From Streptococcus entericus DSM 14446 (lineage in GTDB: Bacteria; Bacillota; Bacilli; Lactobacillales; Streptococcaceae): 64,000 nt of DNA. Of the stretch, positions 54,915 through 63,293 are shown piece after piece. The stretch is taken from contig NZ_KB904184.1 of NCBI RefSeq assembly GCF_000380025.1, forward strand, positions 1-64,000, given 5' to 3'. Below the pieces are notes generated by a model that made no database searches, had not been told where the DNA came from, and saw nothing but the letters and a program-made list of their open reading frames with translations. The translations under genes and the position numbers were made by a program. Every line of letters begins with the position of its first letter. Within the stretch, counting starts at the first letter, position 1.

Positions 54915-56783
54915 TCAGTATCTACCAAATCCAATTACTGGAATTGAGATTTGACTATTTGTTTCAAAACTTTCCAGAGCATTCACAATATCCTCTAGTG
55001 TCACTAGACTCAAAATCTCTAGATTTGATAAATGACTATCCTCCATATTGATAACCCTCTGCGCCTGGCAAACAATAATATGGTCAACAAGTTTTCGGAC
55101 ATAGCGAGCATTCCCAAAATGACTATCGGGTTTTAGCTCTGAAAAGTGATGGCAGAGTTTGTTCTTACAGTCATCCGTCAAATGATATTGTTTTCTCGAA
55201 ATCATTAGTTCGAAGATAGCAAAGAGTTCGTCAGAAGAGTAGTCTTCGAATATGATTTCCTGAGAAACCCTAGAAGATAGACCTGGGTTTATATCAAGAA
55301 ACTCCTTCATCAAATCCTCGTAGCCCGCAAAAATAACTAAGACCTCATCTCTCCGATTTTCCATCTCCTGAATAATTGTCGCAATAGCTTCATGTCCATA
55401 ATCTTTTTCGTGCCTAGGAATTAAACTGTAGGCTTCATCAATAAAAAGAACACCACCTTTAGCTTTATCAAATACGTTTTTAACTTTGGGAGCAGTACTA
55501 CCAATATACTCTCCAATTAGATCCGCACGGCCTACTTCAACCAATTTATCTTCTTGAATGATCTTGTTATTATACAAAATCTTTGTATAAAGTCTTGCAA
55601 CTTCTGTCTTTCCTGTACCAGGATTTCCAGAAAAAACAAGATGATGGTTACTAGTTTCGTTAATAACTCCATGCTGTTTTCTAAGATAGTTGACTTTATT
55701 GAAAGCTATTTGCTGAGACAATAAATTTTTGACTGCTTTCAATCCTATCAATTCTCGCAAAGTATCTTCTGGCGTCTTCTTGAGTCCAATCTGACTTTCA
55801 GGAGTGATTAAAAAGTTTTCTAAATGCATCTCCTTATCATCAGAGGGATCAAACCCACTTTGGACAGCGAACTCAATAATCTCTTGAACTAATTGTCGAA
55901 TATCTCTTGCATTGTTTATACTCGACTTTTTGGATATCACATTTCTAAAATCATCATCGTTAACGCGAATCATTTTCTTTGCTAGCATCATCCTACCAAT
56001 AGATGCTAGCTCTTCTTGCTGGTAATCTGGGAAAGGGACAATTGAAATCCTATAGGCTGTTTCTGACAGCTCTTTTTCAATTGACTTCGCCTCCTCAAAA
56101 TTATTAGTCATAAAAATAGCTAATGTGTGCCCTTCATGTTGACGAAGACTTTCAAAAAATTCGATTTTTGGCCTTGCTCTTGCCGAGAAATAATCGTAAA
56201 CCACAGGAAAATCTTCAGTTGTTATTTTAGGAAGGAAAAACTCTTTACAGTTCGCGACAACTGCTCGCAAGCCAAATAAAGATTCCAAGAATTGGATGGC
56301 AAATTTTCGCCCTGAACCTTGTTCACCTGTAAAAATATAAAAATGCCTTTGCTTCTCGAGACTATTTATTTTATCTTGGAATGATACATAGGCGACGAGT
56401 TCTTTTATTGCATTTTTAAAATCTGTTAAACCAATAATACTATTTAATTCCTCTAACTTTTCAGCGTTAGGTATCATCATTGAATACTGTGTATCATTAC
56501 GACTATTGAGTAAAAATTTGATCAGGTCAGCACGATGACTTTTCTCGAGCTTTTTTAAAAAATCAGTTTCCGTCAACTTATCAAACTTATCTAGATAAAC
56601 CTTTTTCTCAAAAACACTTCTAAATTTTTCAATCATTTCTCTCTTACTGTAATCATCTTGCGTAATTAGATAATATGTTTCACCCTCCTTCATAAGTAGC
56701 CAGCGATGAGCTTTCACAAAATCTTCTGTTTGTAGTTTTAAAAATTCATCAGGATTTTCTAACTCAACCTCAAAATATTTCAT
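54915..56783 (-). CDS. Tandem AAA+ protein, CbbX/EccA-like
   Basis: The 622-residue protein starts MKYFEVELENPDEFL with GAGGGA upstream. After about 130 residues comes a first AAA+ module with a degenerate P-loop (GEQGSGRKF) and no clear Walker B. The second module is intact: GNPGTGKTEVARL, VLFIDEAYSLI, sensor-1 VIFAGYEDLM and a finger in GLSSRVSQEI, as in CbbX/SpoVK/EccA remodelling ATPases. The 19-bp inverted repeat lies 50 bp upstream. It may remodel a partner of the Nmad operon. Confidence 0.85.
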   Translation of the reverse strand: MKYFEVELENPDEFLKLQTEDFVKAHRWLLMKEGETYYLITQDDYSKREMIEKFRSVFEKKVYLDKFDKLTETDFLKKLEKSHRADLIKFLLNSRNDTQYSMMIPNAEKLEELNSIIGLTDFKNAIKELVAYVSFQDKINSLEKQRHFYIFTGEQGSGRKFAIQFLESLFGLRAVVANCKEFFLPKITTEDFPVVYDYFSARARPKIEFFESLRQHEGHTLAIFMTNNFEEAKSIEKELSETAYRISIVPFPDYQQEELASIGRMMLAKKMIRVNDDDFRNVISKKSSINNARDIRQLVQEIIEFAVQSGFDPSDDKEMHLENFLITPESQIGLKKTPEDTLRELIGLKAVKNLLSQQIAFNKVNYLRKQHGVINETSNHHLVFSGNPGTGKTEVARLYTKILYNNKIIQEDKLVEVGRADLIGEYIGSTAPKVKNVFDKAKGGVLFIDEAYSLIPRHEKDYGHEAIATIIQEMENRRDEVLVIFAGYEDLMKEFLDINPGLSSRVSQEIIFEDYSSDELFAIFELMISRKQYHLTDDCKNKLCHHFSELKPDSHFGNARYVRKLVDHIIVCQAQRVINMEDSHLSNLEILSLVTLEDIVNALESFETNSQISIPVIGFGRY

Positions 56784-56832
56784 TTTACATTCCCTCATTT
56801 CATTTATTGATAAATTGAGTTTACAAAAAAGA

Positions 56833-56851
56833 GTGGACAATTTTTGTCTAC
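56833..56851. promoter_or_regulatory. 19-bp operator, copy 2 (candidate WYL regulator site)
   Basis: GTGGACAATTTTTGTCTAC has half-sites identical to copy 1 and two more palindromic bases on each side (GA/TC). It lies upstream of the AAA+ gene and next to a T12 tract (56870-56881). Confidence 0.7.
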
Positions 56852-56980
56852 TCTTGACCTTTAAAATAGTTTTTTTTTTTTAAAACGATTTGAAGTTGCC
56901 TAAATTATTACTTATTCGGTAAAATGCAGTATTGCTTTCAACAGATTTCCTTCAACTACACTTCACTTGATTCAAACAAC

Positions 56981-57121
56981 AAGGTGGGGACGTTTCTATT
57001 CCCACAAACTCCTTGTCAATGGAAACAAACACATACCCACAGGGTTAATGGAAATAGATTTTGATAATTTCTTGCTATCACTTCTACTCACTCCAAAAAA
57101 TTACTCACTCTGATACTTCCC
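56981..57121. repeat. 141-bp direct repeat, copy 2
   Basis: It matches 48374-48515 with a few substitutions and one deleted A. The inverted repeat is imperfect here. It lies about 60 bp left of the rlmD-like fragment b. Confidence 0.9.
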
Positions 57122-57181
57122 AACCCCAAAGTTCAATCCTTGCAATCAAGGCTTTTCACTAACCCTTTCATTCAAGGGTTT

Positions 57182-57235
57182 CTAGGCTTTCACCAGCAAA
57201 CCAACTACCTCAACGTGATGCGTCTGTGGGAGTAA
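57182..57235 (-). pseudogene. rlmD (rumA)-like 3'-end fragment, copy b
   Basis: The minus-strand frame reads LPQTHHVEVVGLLVKA followed by a TAG stop. The phrase PQTxHVExV is typical of the RlmD C-terminus. The upstream body of the gene is absent. Confidence 0.6.
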
Positions 57236-57292
57236 AATAGTCCAGTGGACTGTTTTAGCCTTGTGCCTTAAAATACAAAGGCACAAGGGGCT
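57236..57292. terminator. Hairpins between rlmD-like fragments b and c
   Basis: AGTCCAGTGGACT is a perfect palindrome, and CTTGTGCC pairs with GGCACAAG, followed on the minus strand by an AT-rich tract. The second resembles a terminator for the gene that fragment c came from. Confidence 0.45.
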
Positions 57293-57293
57293 A

Positions 57294-57344
57294 TCAATCT
57301 GCGGATTTCTCTAACAGTCCGACAACTTCGCAATGTGCTGAGAG
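57294..57344 (-). pseudogene. rlmD (rumA)-like 3'-end fragment, copy c
   Basis: The minus-strand frame reads LSAHCEVVGLLEKSAD and a TGA stop. It differs from copies a and b, as would happen if successive elements each brought their own 3' end. Its plus-side flank is the 70-bp element terminus. Confidence 0.5.
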
Positions 57345-57409
57345 CTTTCTTCTATACTAATAGACGAAAGGGGCTTAAAGTGATTTTAAGATTATACTGT
57401 GGAACGGAA
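57342..57409. repeat. 70-bp direct repeat of element terminus, copy 2
   Basis: It matches 48615-48684 and begins inside rlmD-like fragment c. It probably marks the left end of the prophage-like element that carries the serine recombinases. Confidence 0.75.
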
Positions 57410-57468
57410 TTTATTTATTGAAGCAATTAAAGTACATTTTTCATCATACCACTCTATGCCAAAATTTG

Positions 57469-58683
57469 TTAATTAAAGCGACTCGATATAGCATACAAAA
57501 CTATCTCATTTAGTTTTTCTGTATGCTCTTTATTAGAAATAGAACGATATGCTTCATAATTATTGAAACTACAGAAATAATCTATAAATTTATAAAATAA
57601 AATTGCAGTATCAAAATAGATGCCAACTTGAGTAGTCCAATATACAGACTGGTATTTTCTCAGCAAACCACCAATTTTTTTATAGCATTCAAATCCTTCT
57701 TTTCTTACATCAAACCACTTTTCATCAATATAGGTCAAGTTTAAAATACTAGCTGTACTAATATCTAAATCAAGATTTCTTATTATTCTTCCAATAAAAT
57801 TTGATAGAAAGTCAGCTATCCTAATCCCAACATGATGTTCCGATTCTTCTCTATGTATTTCAGAAAAGCAAAACCTCTCTCTTGCTACAGTATACATACC
57901 ATCCGTTCTGCTACTTTTCCCATCTAAAATTAATACAATATTTTTATCTAATAAACGAAGTTCTGATAATAGATTATCAAGACCATCAAAAGACCAATTA
58001 TAATCCCAATTGTAACTATTATAACTAGTAACTACAAAAGAGGATTCCCCTAGAATTTCCTTGAAAAATTTTGCAGTCTTTACCTCATGAGATAAATGAG
58101 GAAGATCCCCTTCCTCTCTAATGATTTTATCTAATATTGCATCTATCTCAGAAACTATGGCACTGCTATCTACATCCTCAACAAAAAATAGTTCAATTAA
58201 CTTACCTGTTCGATGACGATCAATAATTTTTATTAAAGAGTATTTAAACTTATATAGGAAATCATTTCCATAGGAATCTCTGATTCTTGAAAAGATTTGC
58301 TTAAAAGTATTGGATAAAAGAAATTCTAATTTGTTGGTTGTAGATATTTGGAGATGTATATCATGCTCCATTAAAAGGTTGAACAAATAATTGTAAAAGT
58401 TTATATACCTCAAATCCATAGAGGCAATTCCAAATTCAAAATTTTTAGCTTTAATAGAGTCCCCTTTAAATTCAATTTGGTTACTTATCCCTAGGAACCT
58501 CTTATTGTCATTTTCCCATGTTAAGTACGATTCTTTTACATAAGTGTATGTTTCACTAGAGAAACCCAGAAATACATTAATAAAATACGGAGAAGCACTA
58601 AGCTGTTCAAAGTTTAGCTCACCTCTTTTCAATGTAACCTTTAAATCATGAAATGATTCATCTTGAAAAAAATAGTGTAACAT
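57469..58683 (-). CDS. DUF3800-like protein (404 aa)
   Basis: The N-terminus has the acidic start YFFQDESFHD, and the C-terminal half has VLILDGKSSRTDG and SEHHVGIRIADFLSNFIGR, the DUF3800 pattern of a predicted RNase H-like fold. It is longer than usual, with a 200-residue insert. GAGG precedes the start. Lying between the element end and its recombinases, it looks like cargo. The nuclease activity is only predicted for the family. Confidence 0.7.
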   Translation of the reverse strand: MLHYFFQDESFHDLKVTLKRGELNFEQLSASPYFINVFLGFSSETYTYVKESYLTWENDNKRFLGISNQIEFKGDSIKAKNFEFGIASMDLRYINFYNYLFNLLMEHDIHLQISTTNKLEFLLSNTFKQIFSRIRDSYGNDFLYKFKYSLIKIIDRHRTGKLIELFFVEDVDSSAIVSEIDAILDKIIREEGDLPHLSHEVKTAKFFKEILGESSFVVTSYNSYNWDYNWSFDGLDNLLSELRLLDKNIVLILDGKSSRTDGMYTVARERFCFSEIHREESEHHVGIRIADFLSNFIGRIIRNLDLDISTASILNLTYIDEKWFDVRKEGFECYKKIGGLLRKYQSVYWTTQVGIYFDTAILFYKFIDYFCSFNNYEAYRSISNKEHTEKLNEIVLYAISSRFN

Positions 58684-58777
58684 CTACTTACCTCATCATT
58701 ATTATTATTAAATCCTAACCCTATAAAAAAGTAAAATCTTTTGATATTCTTCTATTTCATATTTTACCACAAAAACG

Positions 58778-58826
58778 CAAAAAAGGCTGTAACCACAATG
58801 GCATCCCACTGTCGTCACAGCCTTTC
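58778..58826 (-). terminator. Intrinsic terminator after the recombinase genes
   Basis: AAAGGCTGT and ACAGCCTTT pair, followed by TTTTTTGCG on the minus strand. Confidence 0.8.
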
Positions 58827-58833
58827 ATCTACT

Positions 58834-60222
58834 CTATAAATCTACCTCAGTTCCTTCCAGGAAACAAACGGTTATTTCGCCATCAAGTCCTATCGTGATA
58901 TGGTCTAGCACTCGGCACATATCTGAGGGGTTGAAGTCTGTCTGCTCCTGCCTAAGCAGGTCACTCAATGCCATGCTGTAGTGCTTGTCAAGCAGTCGAT
59001 TCTCTGCCAAGATTTTCTCCCACTTGCCATCAAGCAAATCAATGTTCTCGCTCAGTAGCTCTAATGCCTTTAGGAAAATCTGCTCGAGTGTCGCCTCATC
59101 CAAATGGCTACTGTAACACCCTTCCACTCCCTTGATGCGATAGCGGTTGTTACATTGCCACACCTTACGTTTGCCTCGGCTGGTTGCCCAATTCTTTCGT
59201 CCAAAGGCTGACCCGCAGGCTCCGCAGAACACCTTGGTGGTAAATGGGTTGTCCTCACTCTGCATGATATAGGACTTGAGCTGATGTTCTTCTCGGTAGG
59301 TTTTACGCCTGGCGATTTCTAATTGAACTGTCTCCCAATTCTCCTCATCAATAATACCCTCATGGCTATCTTCCACATAGTATTGGTTGACTTGACCATC
59401 ATTTTGAACTCGTTTCTTTGTCAAAAAATCAACTGTGAAGGTCTTTTGTAGTAAGGCGTCCCCCTTGTACTTCTCATTCTGAAGCATTTTGAGGATTGCT
59501 CCTGGACACCAGTTTGCCTTGCCTGACCACCCCTTAACGCCTTCCTTGTTGAAATACCTTGCTATAAATTCTGGACTATACCCGTCAAGGTACATGTCAT
59601 AAATGTCTTTTACCACCTGGGCTTGTTCTGGGTTGATGATGAGCTTACCCTCTTCATCCTTGTCGTAACCCATGAACTTGGTCGCATTGACTTGTACTTC
59701 TCCTCGCTCGAACCGTTTTCGAATACCCCAAGTCGCATTCTCTGAAATGGAGCGTGACTCATCCTGTGCTAAGGAGGACAAAATGGTAAGAAGCACTTCG
59801 CCCTTGGCATCCAAGCTATCGATGTTCTCCTTTTCAAAAGTCACCCCAATCCCAAGCTCCTTGAGTTCACGGACATACTTGATACAGTCCAAGGTGTTTC
59901 TCGCAAATCGAGAAATAGACTTGACTAGGATGCGGTCAATTTTACCTTCCCTACAGTCGGCTATCATGCGGTTGAACCCCTCACGCTTCTTAGTATTGTT
60001 TCCTGAAATCCCCTCGTCGGTATAAATGTCTACCAAGTCATAATCGTCATGCTGGGCGATATAATCTTGGTAATGTCGCACCTGGTTCTCATAACTTGAT
60101 AGCTGTTCGTCTTGGTCGGTGGACACTCGACAGTAGGCAGCTACCCTCAACTTGGGGGCGAGTTGGTGTGTTGTCTCCACCTGCACCTTCTTGGCAGGTA
60201 TAAGTGTAATCTGCTTTGCCAC
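58834..60222 (-). CDS. Large serine recombinase 2
   Basis: The 462-residue protein has a resolvase catalytic domain with Ser34 in YCRVSTDQDEQ and SRFARNT, a recombinase domain (KFMGYDKDEEGKL), then a zinc ribbon with CGACG and further Cys. The C-terminus is short for an integrase. It starts inside the upstream recombinase gene, overlapping by 134 bp in another frame. Two recombinases may be needed together for integration or excision. Confidence 0.95.
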   Translation of the reverse strand: MAKQITLIPAKKVQVETTHQLAPKLRVAAYCRVSTDQDEQLSSYENQVRHYQDYIAQHDDYDLVDIYTDEGISGNNTKKREGFNRMIADCREGKIDRILVKSISRFARNTLDCIKYVRELKELGIGVTFEKENIDSLDAKGEVLLTILSSLAQDESRSISENATWGIRKRFERGEVQVNATKFMGYDKDEEGKLIINPEQAQVVKDIYDMYLDGYSPEFIARYFNKEGVKGWSGKANWCPGAILKMLQNEKYKGDALLQKTFTVDFLTKKRVQNDGQVNQYYVEDSHEGIIDEENWETVQLEIARRKTYREEHQLKSYIMQSEDNPFTTKVFCGACGSAFGRKNWATSRGKRKVWQCNNRYRIKGVEGCYSSHLDEATLEQIFLKALELLSENIDLLDGKWEKILAENRLLDKHYSMALSDLLRQEQTDFNPSDMCRVLDHITIGLDGEITVCFLEGTEVDL

Positions 60223-61345
60223 GGTCGTTCTCCTTCTTTTTGATGGTGTATTGTTTTGTTAAGTCCAGTTTCCAACTATCCAATAAGGACTCTTTGATTT
60301 TTATACCTTCGCAGGTTGACTTCCCCTGTTTAAGATAAGTCGCACACATCCAAGTGGGGGTGCGATAGGGAAGCTGTCGGCGTAGGCTTTTCTTACAGTA
60401 AGGGCAGAAGAGCTTTCCTGTATAGGGATAGCGTTTGGCATAAACCGCTGGGTTTGTTGTCCCATTTCGCCTCTGTCGGCACTCCTGGGCTTGTTGCCAC
60501 AATTCTTTGGAAACAATAGCTGGGTGGTGGTCCTCCATATAATAGCTATCCACATGTCCTTGATTCAGTTGCGTTTGGTGACCAAGTGATGGGGTATAGA
60601 ATTTTTGAAAGTGCCAATCCCCTTTATACTTTTCGTTACTTAATACATTTCGGATGGTGCTTTCGTGCCACTGACGATTGGTTACCGTCGGCACCTGATT
60701 CGCATTCAGCTCTTTGGCAATACGATTTGCCCCTTTGCCTGAAATATAAGCTTCAAAAATACCCCTGACAATCTCAGCTTCTTCTTGGTTGATAACCAAC
60801 TGCCCATCTACGACATCATAGCCCAAGAACCGCTTGGCGTTTATATGGAATTCACCTCGTTGGAACTTCCTCTGATAGCCCCATCTCACGTTAAAACTGT
60901 GGCTGGTTAACTCCTCCTCCGCATAGGAGGCTAACACTGTTAACATGACCTCTCCTTCTGAAGAGAGGGTATGGATGTTTTGCTCTTCGAAGAAGATGTC
61001 TACTCCCAAGAGTTTCAACTCACGGCTGACACTCAGAATGGTTTCCGTATTTCGTGCAAATCGACTGATGGACTTGGTATGAATACCGTCAATCCGACCT
61101 TGCCGACAAAGCTCCAACATCCGTTGAAATTCTGGTCGAGCTGTTTTCTTACCTGAAATCCCCCTATCCATAAACACACCAATAAAATCGACATCGCTTC
61201 TATCCTTGTAGTGATTGTGATAGTAGGCAATTTGGTTCTCAAACGACGCCAGCTGTTCTTCTTCCATACTCGATACTCGAATATAAGCACAAACCCTTAA
61301 TCGCTTCGGTTTCCTTGTTTTAGATTCAATTTTTCGAACCGTCAT
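60089..61345 (-). CDS. Large serine recombinase 1
   Basis: The 418-residue protein starts at MTVRKIESK with AGGAGG upstream. The catalytic serine is in YIRVSSMEEEQ, followed by SRFARNT, the recombinase domain (RFLGYDVVDGQLV) and a zinc ribbon CPYC. The last 45 residues are encoded in the region shared with recombinase 2 and are unlike the family. It ends after a different frame from its partner. Confidence 0.95.
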   Translation of the reverse strand: MTVRKIESKTRKPKRLRVCAYIRVSSMEEEQLASFENQIAYYHNHYKDRSDVDFIGVFMDRGISGKKTARPEFQRMLELCRQGRIDGIHTKSISRFARNTETILSVSRELKLLGVDIFFEEQNIHTLSSEGEVMLTVLASYAEEELTSHSFNVRWGYQRKFQRGEFHINAKRFLGYDVVDGQLVINQEEAEIVRGIFEAYISGKGANRIAKELNANQVPTVTNRQWHESTIRNVLSNEKYKGDWHFQKFYTPSLGHQTQLNQGHVDSYYMEDHHPAIVSKELWQQAQECRQRRNGTTNPAVYAKRYPYTGKLFCPYCKKSLRRQLPYRTPTWMCATYLKQGKSTCEGIKIKESLLDSWKLDLTKQYTIKKKENDRGKADYTYTCQEGAGGDNTPTRPQVEGSCLLSSVHRPRRTAIKL

Positions 61346-61416
61346 CTGTTTTCCTCCTACCACTATATATCACTCTAAAGCCTTTATTTATCAAGTCATA
61401 AGGGCTTAAATATAAG

Positions 61417-61457
61417 TAAAAAGATGCCGTTTTTGAGCTATTCAAACGGCATCTTTA
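61417..61457 (-). terminator. Intrinsic terminator after the endolysin gene
   Basis: AAAGATGCCGTTT and AAACGGCATCTTT form a 13-bp perfect stem with T tracts on both sides. Confidence 0.9.
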
Positions 61458-61476
61458 TGTCAAAAATAAGGTGCGA

Positions 61477-62889
61477 TTAAACCAACTTCAAGACCTGCCC
61501 TACCTTGATACGGTTAGGGTCAGGAATGCTGTTGATGCGAGCGAGTTCTTGATAGGTGGTCTTAAAACGCTTGGCAATGCTTGATAAAGTGTCCCCTTTT
61601 TGAACGGTATAGGTCTGTTCACTATGGCCAAGAGTTGAAGGAGCCAAGTCCTGCTCTAAGACCCAAGAATTGATACCTTCTAACAGGTAAGCGTACTTGC
61701 TATTGGATTGGTTGACTTCTTTGACCCGAATAATCCTATAGCTCTTCCCCTTCACAAAGGATTTGATGGGATGACCCGTCTGATAATGCGTCGCATGCTT
61801 CTCCACCCGAACGCTATCCCCAAGGTGATAGCGAAAACTAGACTGGGAAGCTGAACTGGCAGTACTGGGAAAGGCAGACACCTGACCCGTGATAGCCTGT
61901 ACGAACTCCTTGGCCAGAACCCGCTTGTGTGCCTCGTAAATGGCCATGTCCGCATGGTTATCGATAAAAGCAATCTCTACCAAGCGGTAGTTGTAGCCTT
62001 TGCTAGCGGCAACGTTGGCATTATAAAGCCATTCCACCTTCTTAATGCCTCGGTTAGTGAAGCGACTAGAAAGAGCTGCTAAAAGTTTCTGGTCCAGACT
62101 ATCTGGTTGATAGCCTGCATAAATCAAAATCTCCGTCCCACGAGCCTGACCATTAAAGGCATTGAAATGAAGCTCTGTAATGGAGTCATAACCCTTACCA
62201 ATACTACCTAGACTACGATAATCATAGACATTCTGGTCTGTGATATAGTCAATCTGATTACCTGAATAGACCGCCATCAACTGAGCGAACTCACGAACCT
62301 TATCCGCTTCTGTAATCCCTAATGAGCGATTAACCGCCCCTGGATCATAACCGCTTGGACCTTTGCCATGCCCACAAATCACTAAATGTTTACCCATCTT
62401 CTGTTCTCCTTTTACTGTCTCTTGTTGGAGGGATTTATCCCATTCATAAAGTTGGTGTTCTTGAATCAAAGCAATGAGCTTTACTGCATAGTTGGGGTCT
62501 GTCGCATAACCTGCGGCTTGTAAAGCCAAACAAGCCTTGCGATAGGATTTTTCTCCAATAACTGCCGCATAGTTCCTGCGTCGCCAGTCGGTTGAGGAGA
62601 AAAAGACCGCATGGTCTATAATGGATGCCTCCCAAGAATCATATTTCCGAAAGCTAGCGACTTCTATTCCCATTTTCCCCTGACGGAACTCTTGAGTGGG
62701 GAGGCGAACCACCTTGCCTGTCCAATCCCCACTAGCCTTAATACCAAAGAGGTTATGATTAGGGGATTGGGCAAGCGCTGACTGTCCCCAGCCACTTTCT
62801 AAAACGGCTTGTGCCGCTGACACAGAAGGCAAAATCCCATGTTGCCAACCTGCCAAACACCCTTCCTTGATGCGTTCTAAAAATGTCAC
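61477..62889 (-). CDS. Phage endolysin: glucosaminidase, amidase and LysM
   Basis: The 470-residue protein starts with a GH73-type glucosaminidase domain (AAQAVLESGWGQSALA, NLFGIKASGDWTGK). A linker leads to an amidase-3-like domain with VICGHGKGPSGYDPGAVN and LHFNAFNGQARGTEILIY. A SH3-like section and a C-terminal LysM (YTVQKGDTLSSIAKRFKTTY) bind the wall. There is no signal peptide, so release depends on the holin. The stop codon of the holin gene overlaps the start by 4 bp. Confidence 0.93.
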   Translation of the reverse strand: MTFLERIKEGCLAGWQHGILPSVSAAQAVLESGWGQSALAQSPNHNLFGIKASGDWTGKVVRLPTQEFRQGKMGIEVASFRKYDSWEASIIDHAVFFSSTDWRRRNYAAVIGEKSYRKACLALQAAGYATDPNYAVKLIALIQEHQLYEWDKSLQQETVKGEQKMGKHLVICGHGKGPSGYDPGAVNRSLGITEADKVREFAQLMAVYSGNQIDYITDQNVYDYRSLGSIGKGYDSITELHFNAFNGQARGTEILIYAGYQPDSLDQKLLAALSSRFTNRGIKKVEWLYNANVAASKGYNYRLVEIAFIDNHADMAIYEAHKRVLAKEFVQAITGQVSAFPSTASSASQSSFRYHLGDSVRVEKHATHYQTGHPIKSFVKGKSYRIIRVKEVNQSNSKYAYLLEGINSWVLEQDLAPSTLGHSEQTYTVQKGDTLSSIAKRFKTTYQELARINSIPDPNRIKVGQVLKLV

Positions 62890-63290
62890 TGCTCTTCCTC
62901 CTCTTGAAATTGTTTCAGAATCAGTTTCAACTGCCTTGGAATAGGCAATCCAATCCGTACCGCATTCTCTAAAATGGATAGACCCTCATTACTCAAATAA
63001 AAGAAAATGATGGCTGTTCGAATACTAGTTCCTGTTTGAATTAGGCGAGTATCAATGATATGCCCGACTGCCACCAAGAAAAAGAGGACAATCTTCTTAA
63101 AGATGCCTCTAAAGCCAATCCGACTGGAGAGCTTCTTCTCGACGATAGCCGCCATAAGTCCAGTCAGGTAGTCGATGCTCACAAATACGACCAAGGCAAA
63201 GAGTACACCGTCAACCTTGCCAAAAACCTGACCAATAAGGCCACCAATCGTGGAAAATAAAAGTTGATTCACTGTCATCACTGTTTTCAT
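62886..63290 (-). CDS. Phage holin (holin_4 family)
   Basis: The 134-residue protein has three to four membrane segments, with the family stretch LFALVVFVSIDYLTGLMAA and KIVLFFLVAVGHIID, and a charged C-terminus ending EEEEQ. It forms holes that let the endolysin reach the wall. It overlaps the endolysin gene by 4 bp. Confidence 0.92.
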   Translation of the reverse strand: MKTVMTVNQLLFSTIGGLIGQVFGKVDGVLFALVVFVSIDYLTGLMAAIVEKKLSSRIGFRGIFKKIVLFFLVAVGHIIDTRLIQTGTSIRTAIIFFYLSNEGLSILENAVRIGLPIPRQLKLILKQFQEEEEQ

Positions 63291-63293
63291 GTC

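Larger units (their letters stand above)
41734..57410. mobile_element. Accessory island made of element remnants and conflict genes
   Basis: Between gyrA and the prophage end, core genes stop and the content changes: Abi, integrase, UmuC and YolD remnants, orphan unknown genes, repeated flanks and rlmD-like 3' fragments. Gene density falls and AT content looks higher. It appears to have grown by repeated insertion and decay. Borders are approximate. Confidence 0.7.

Noticed and set aside
48374..57121. Repeats considered as CRISPR or insertion-sequence ends
   Set aside because: Only two distant copies, no spacer array, no transposase between them.
57236..57260. AGTCCAGTGGACT palindrome as a recombinase core site
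   Set aside because: Equally explained as a terminator-type hairpin; no copy at another junction to support it.
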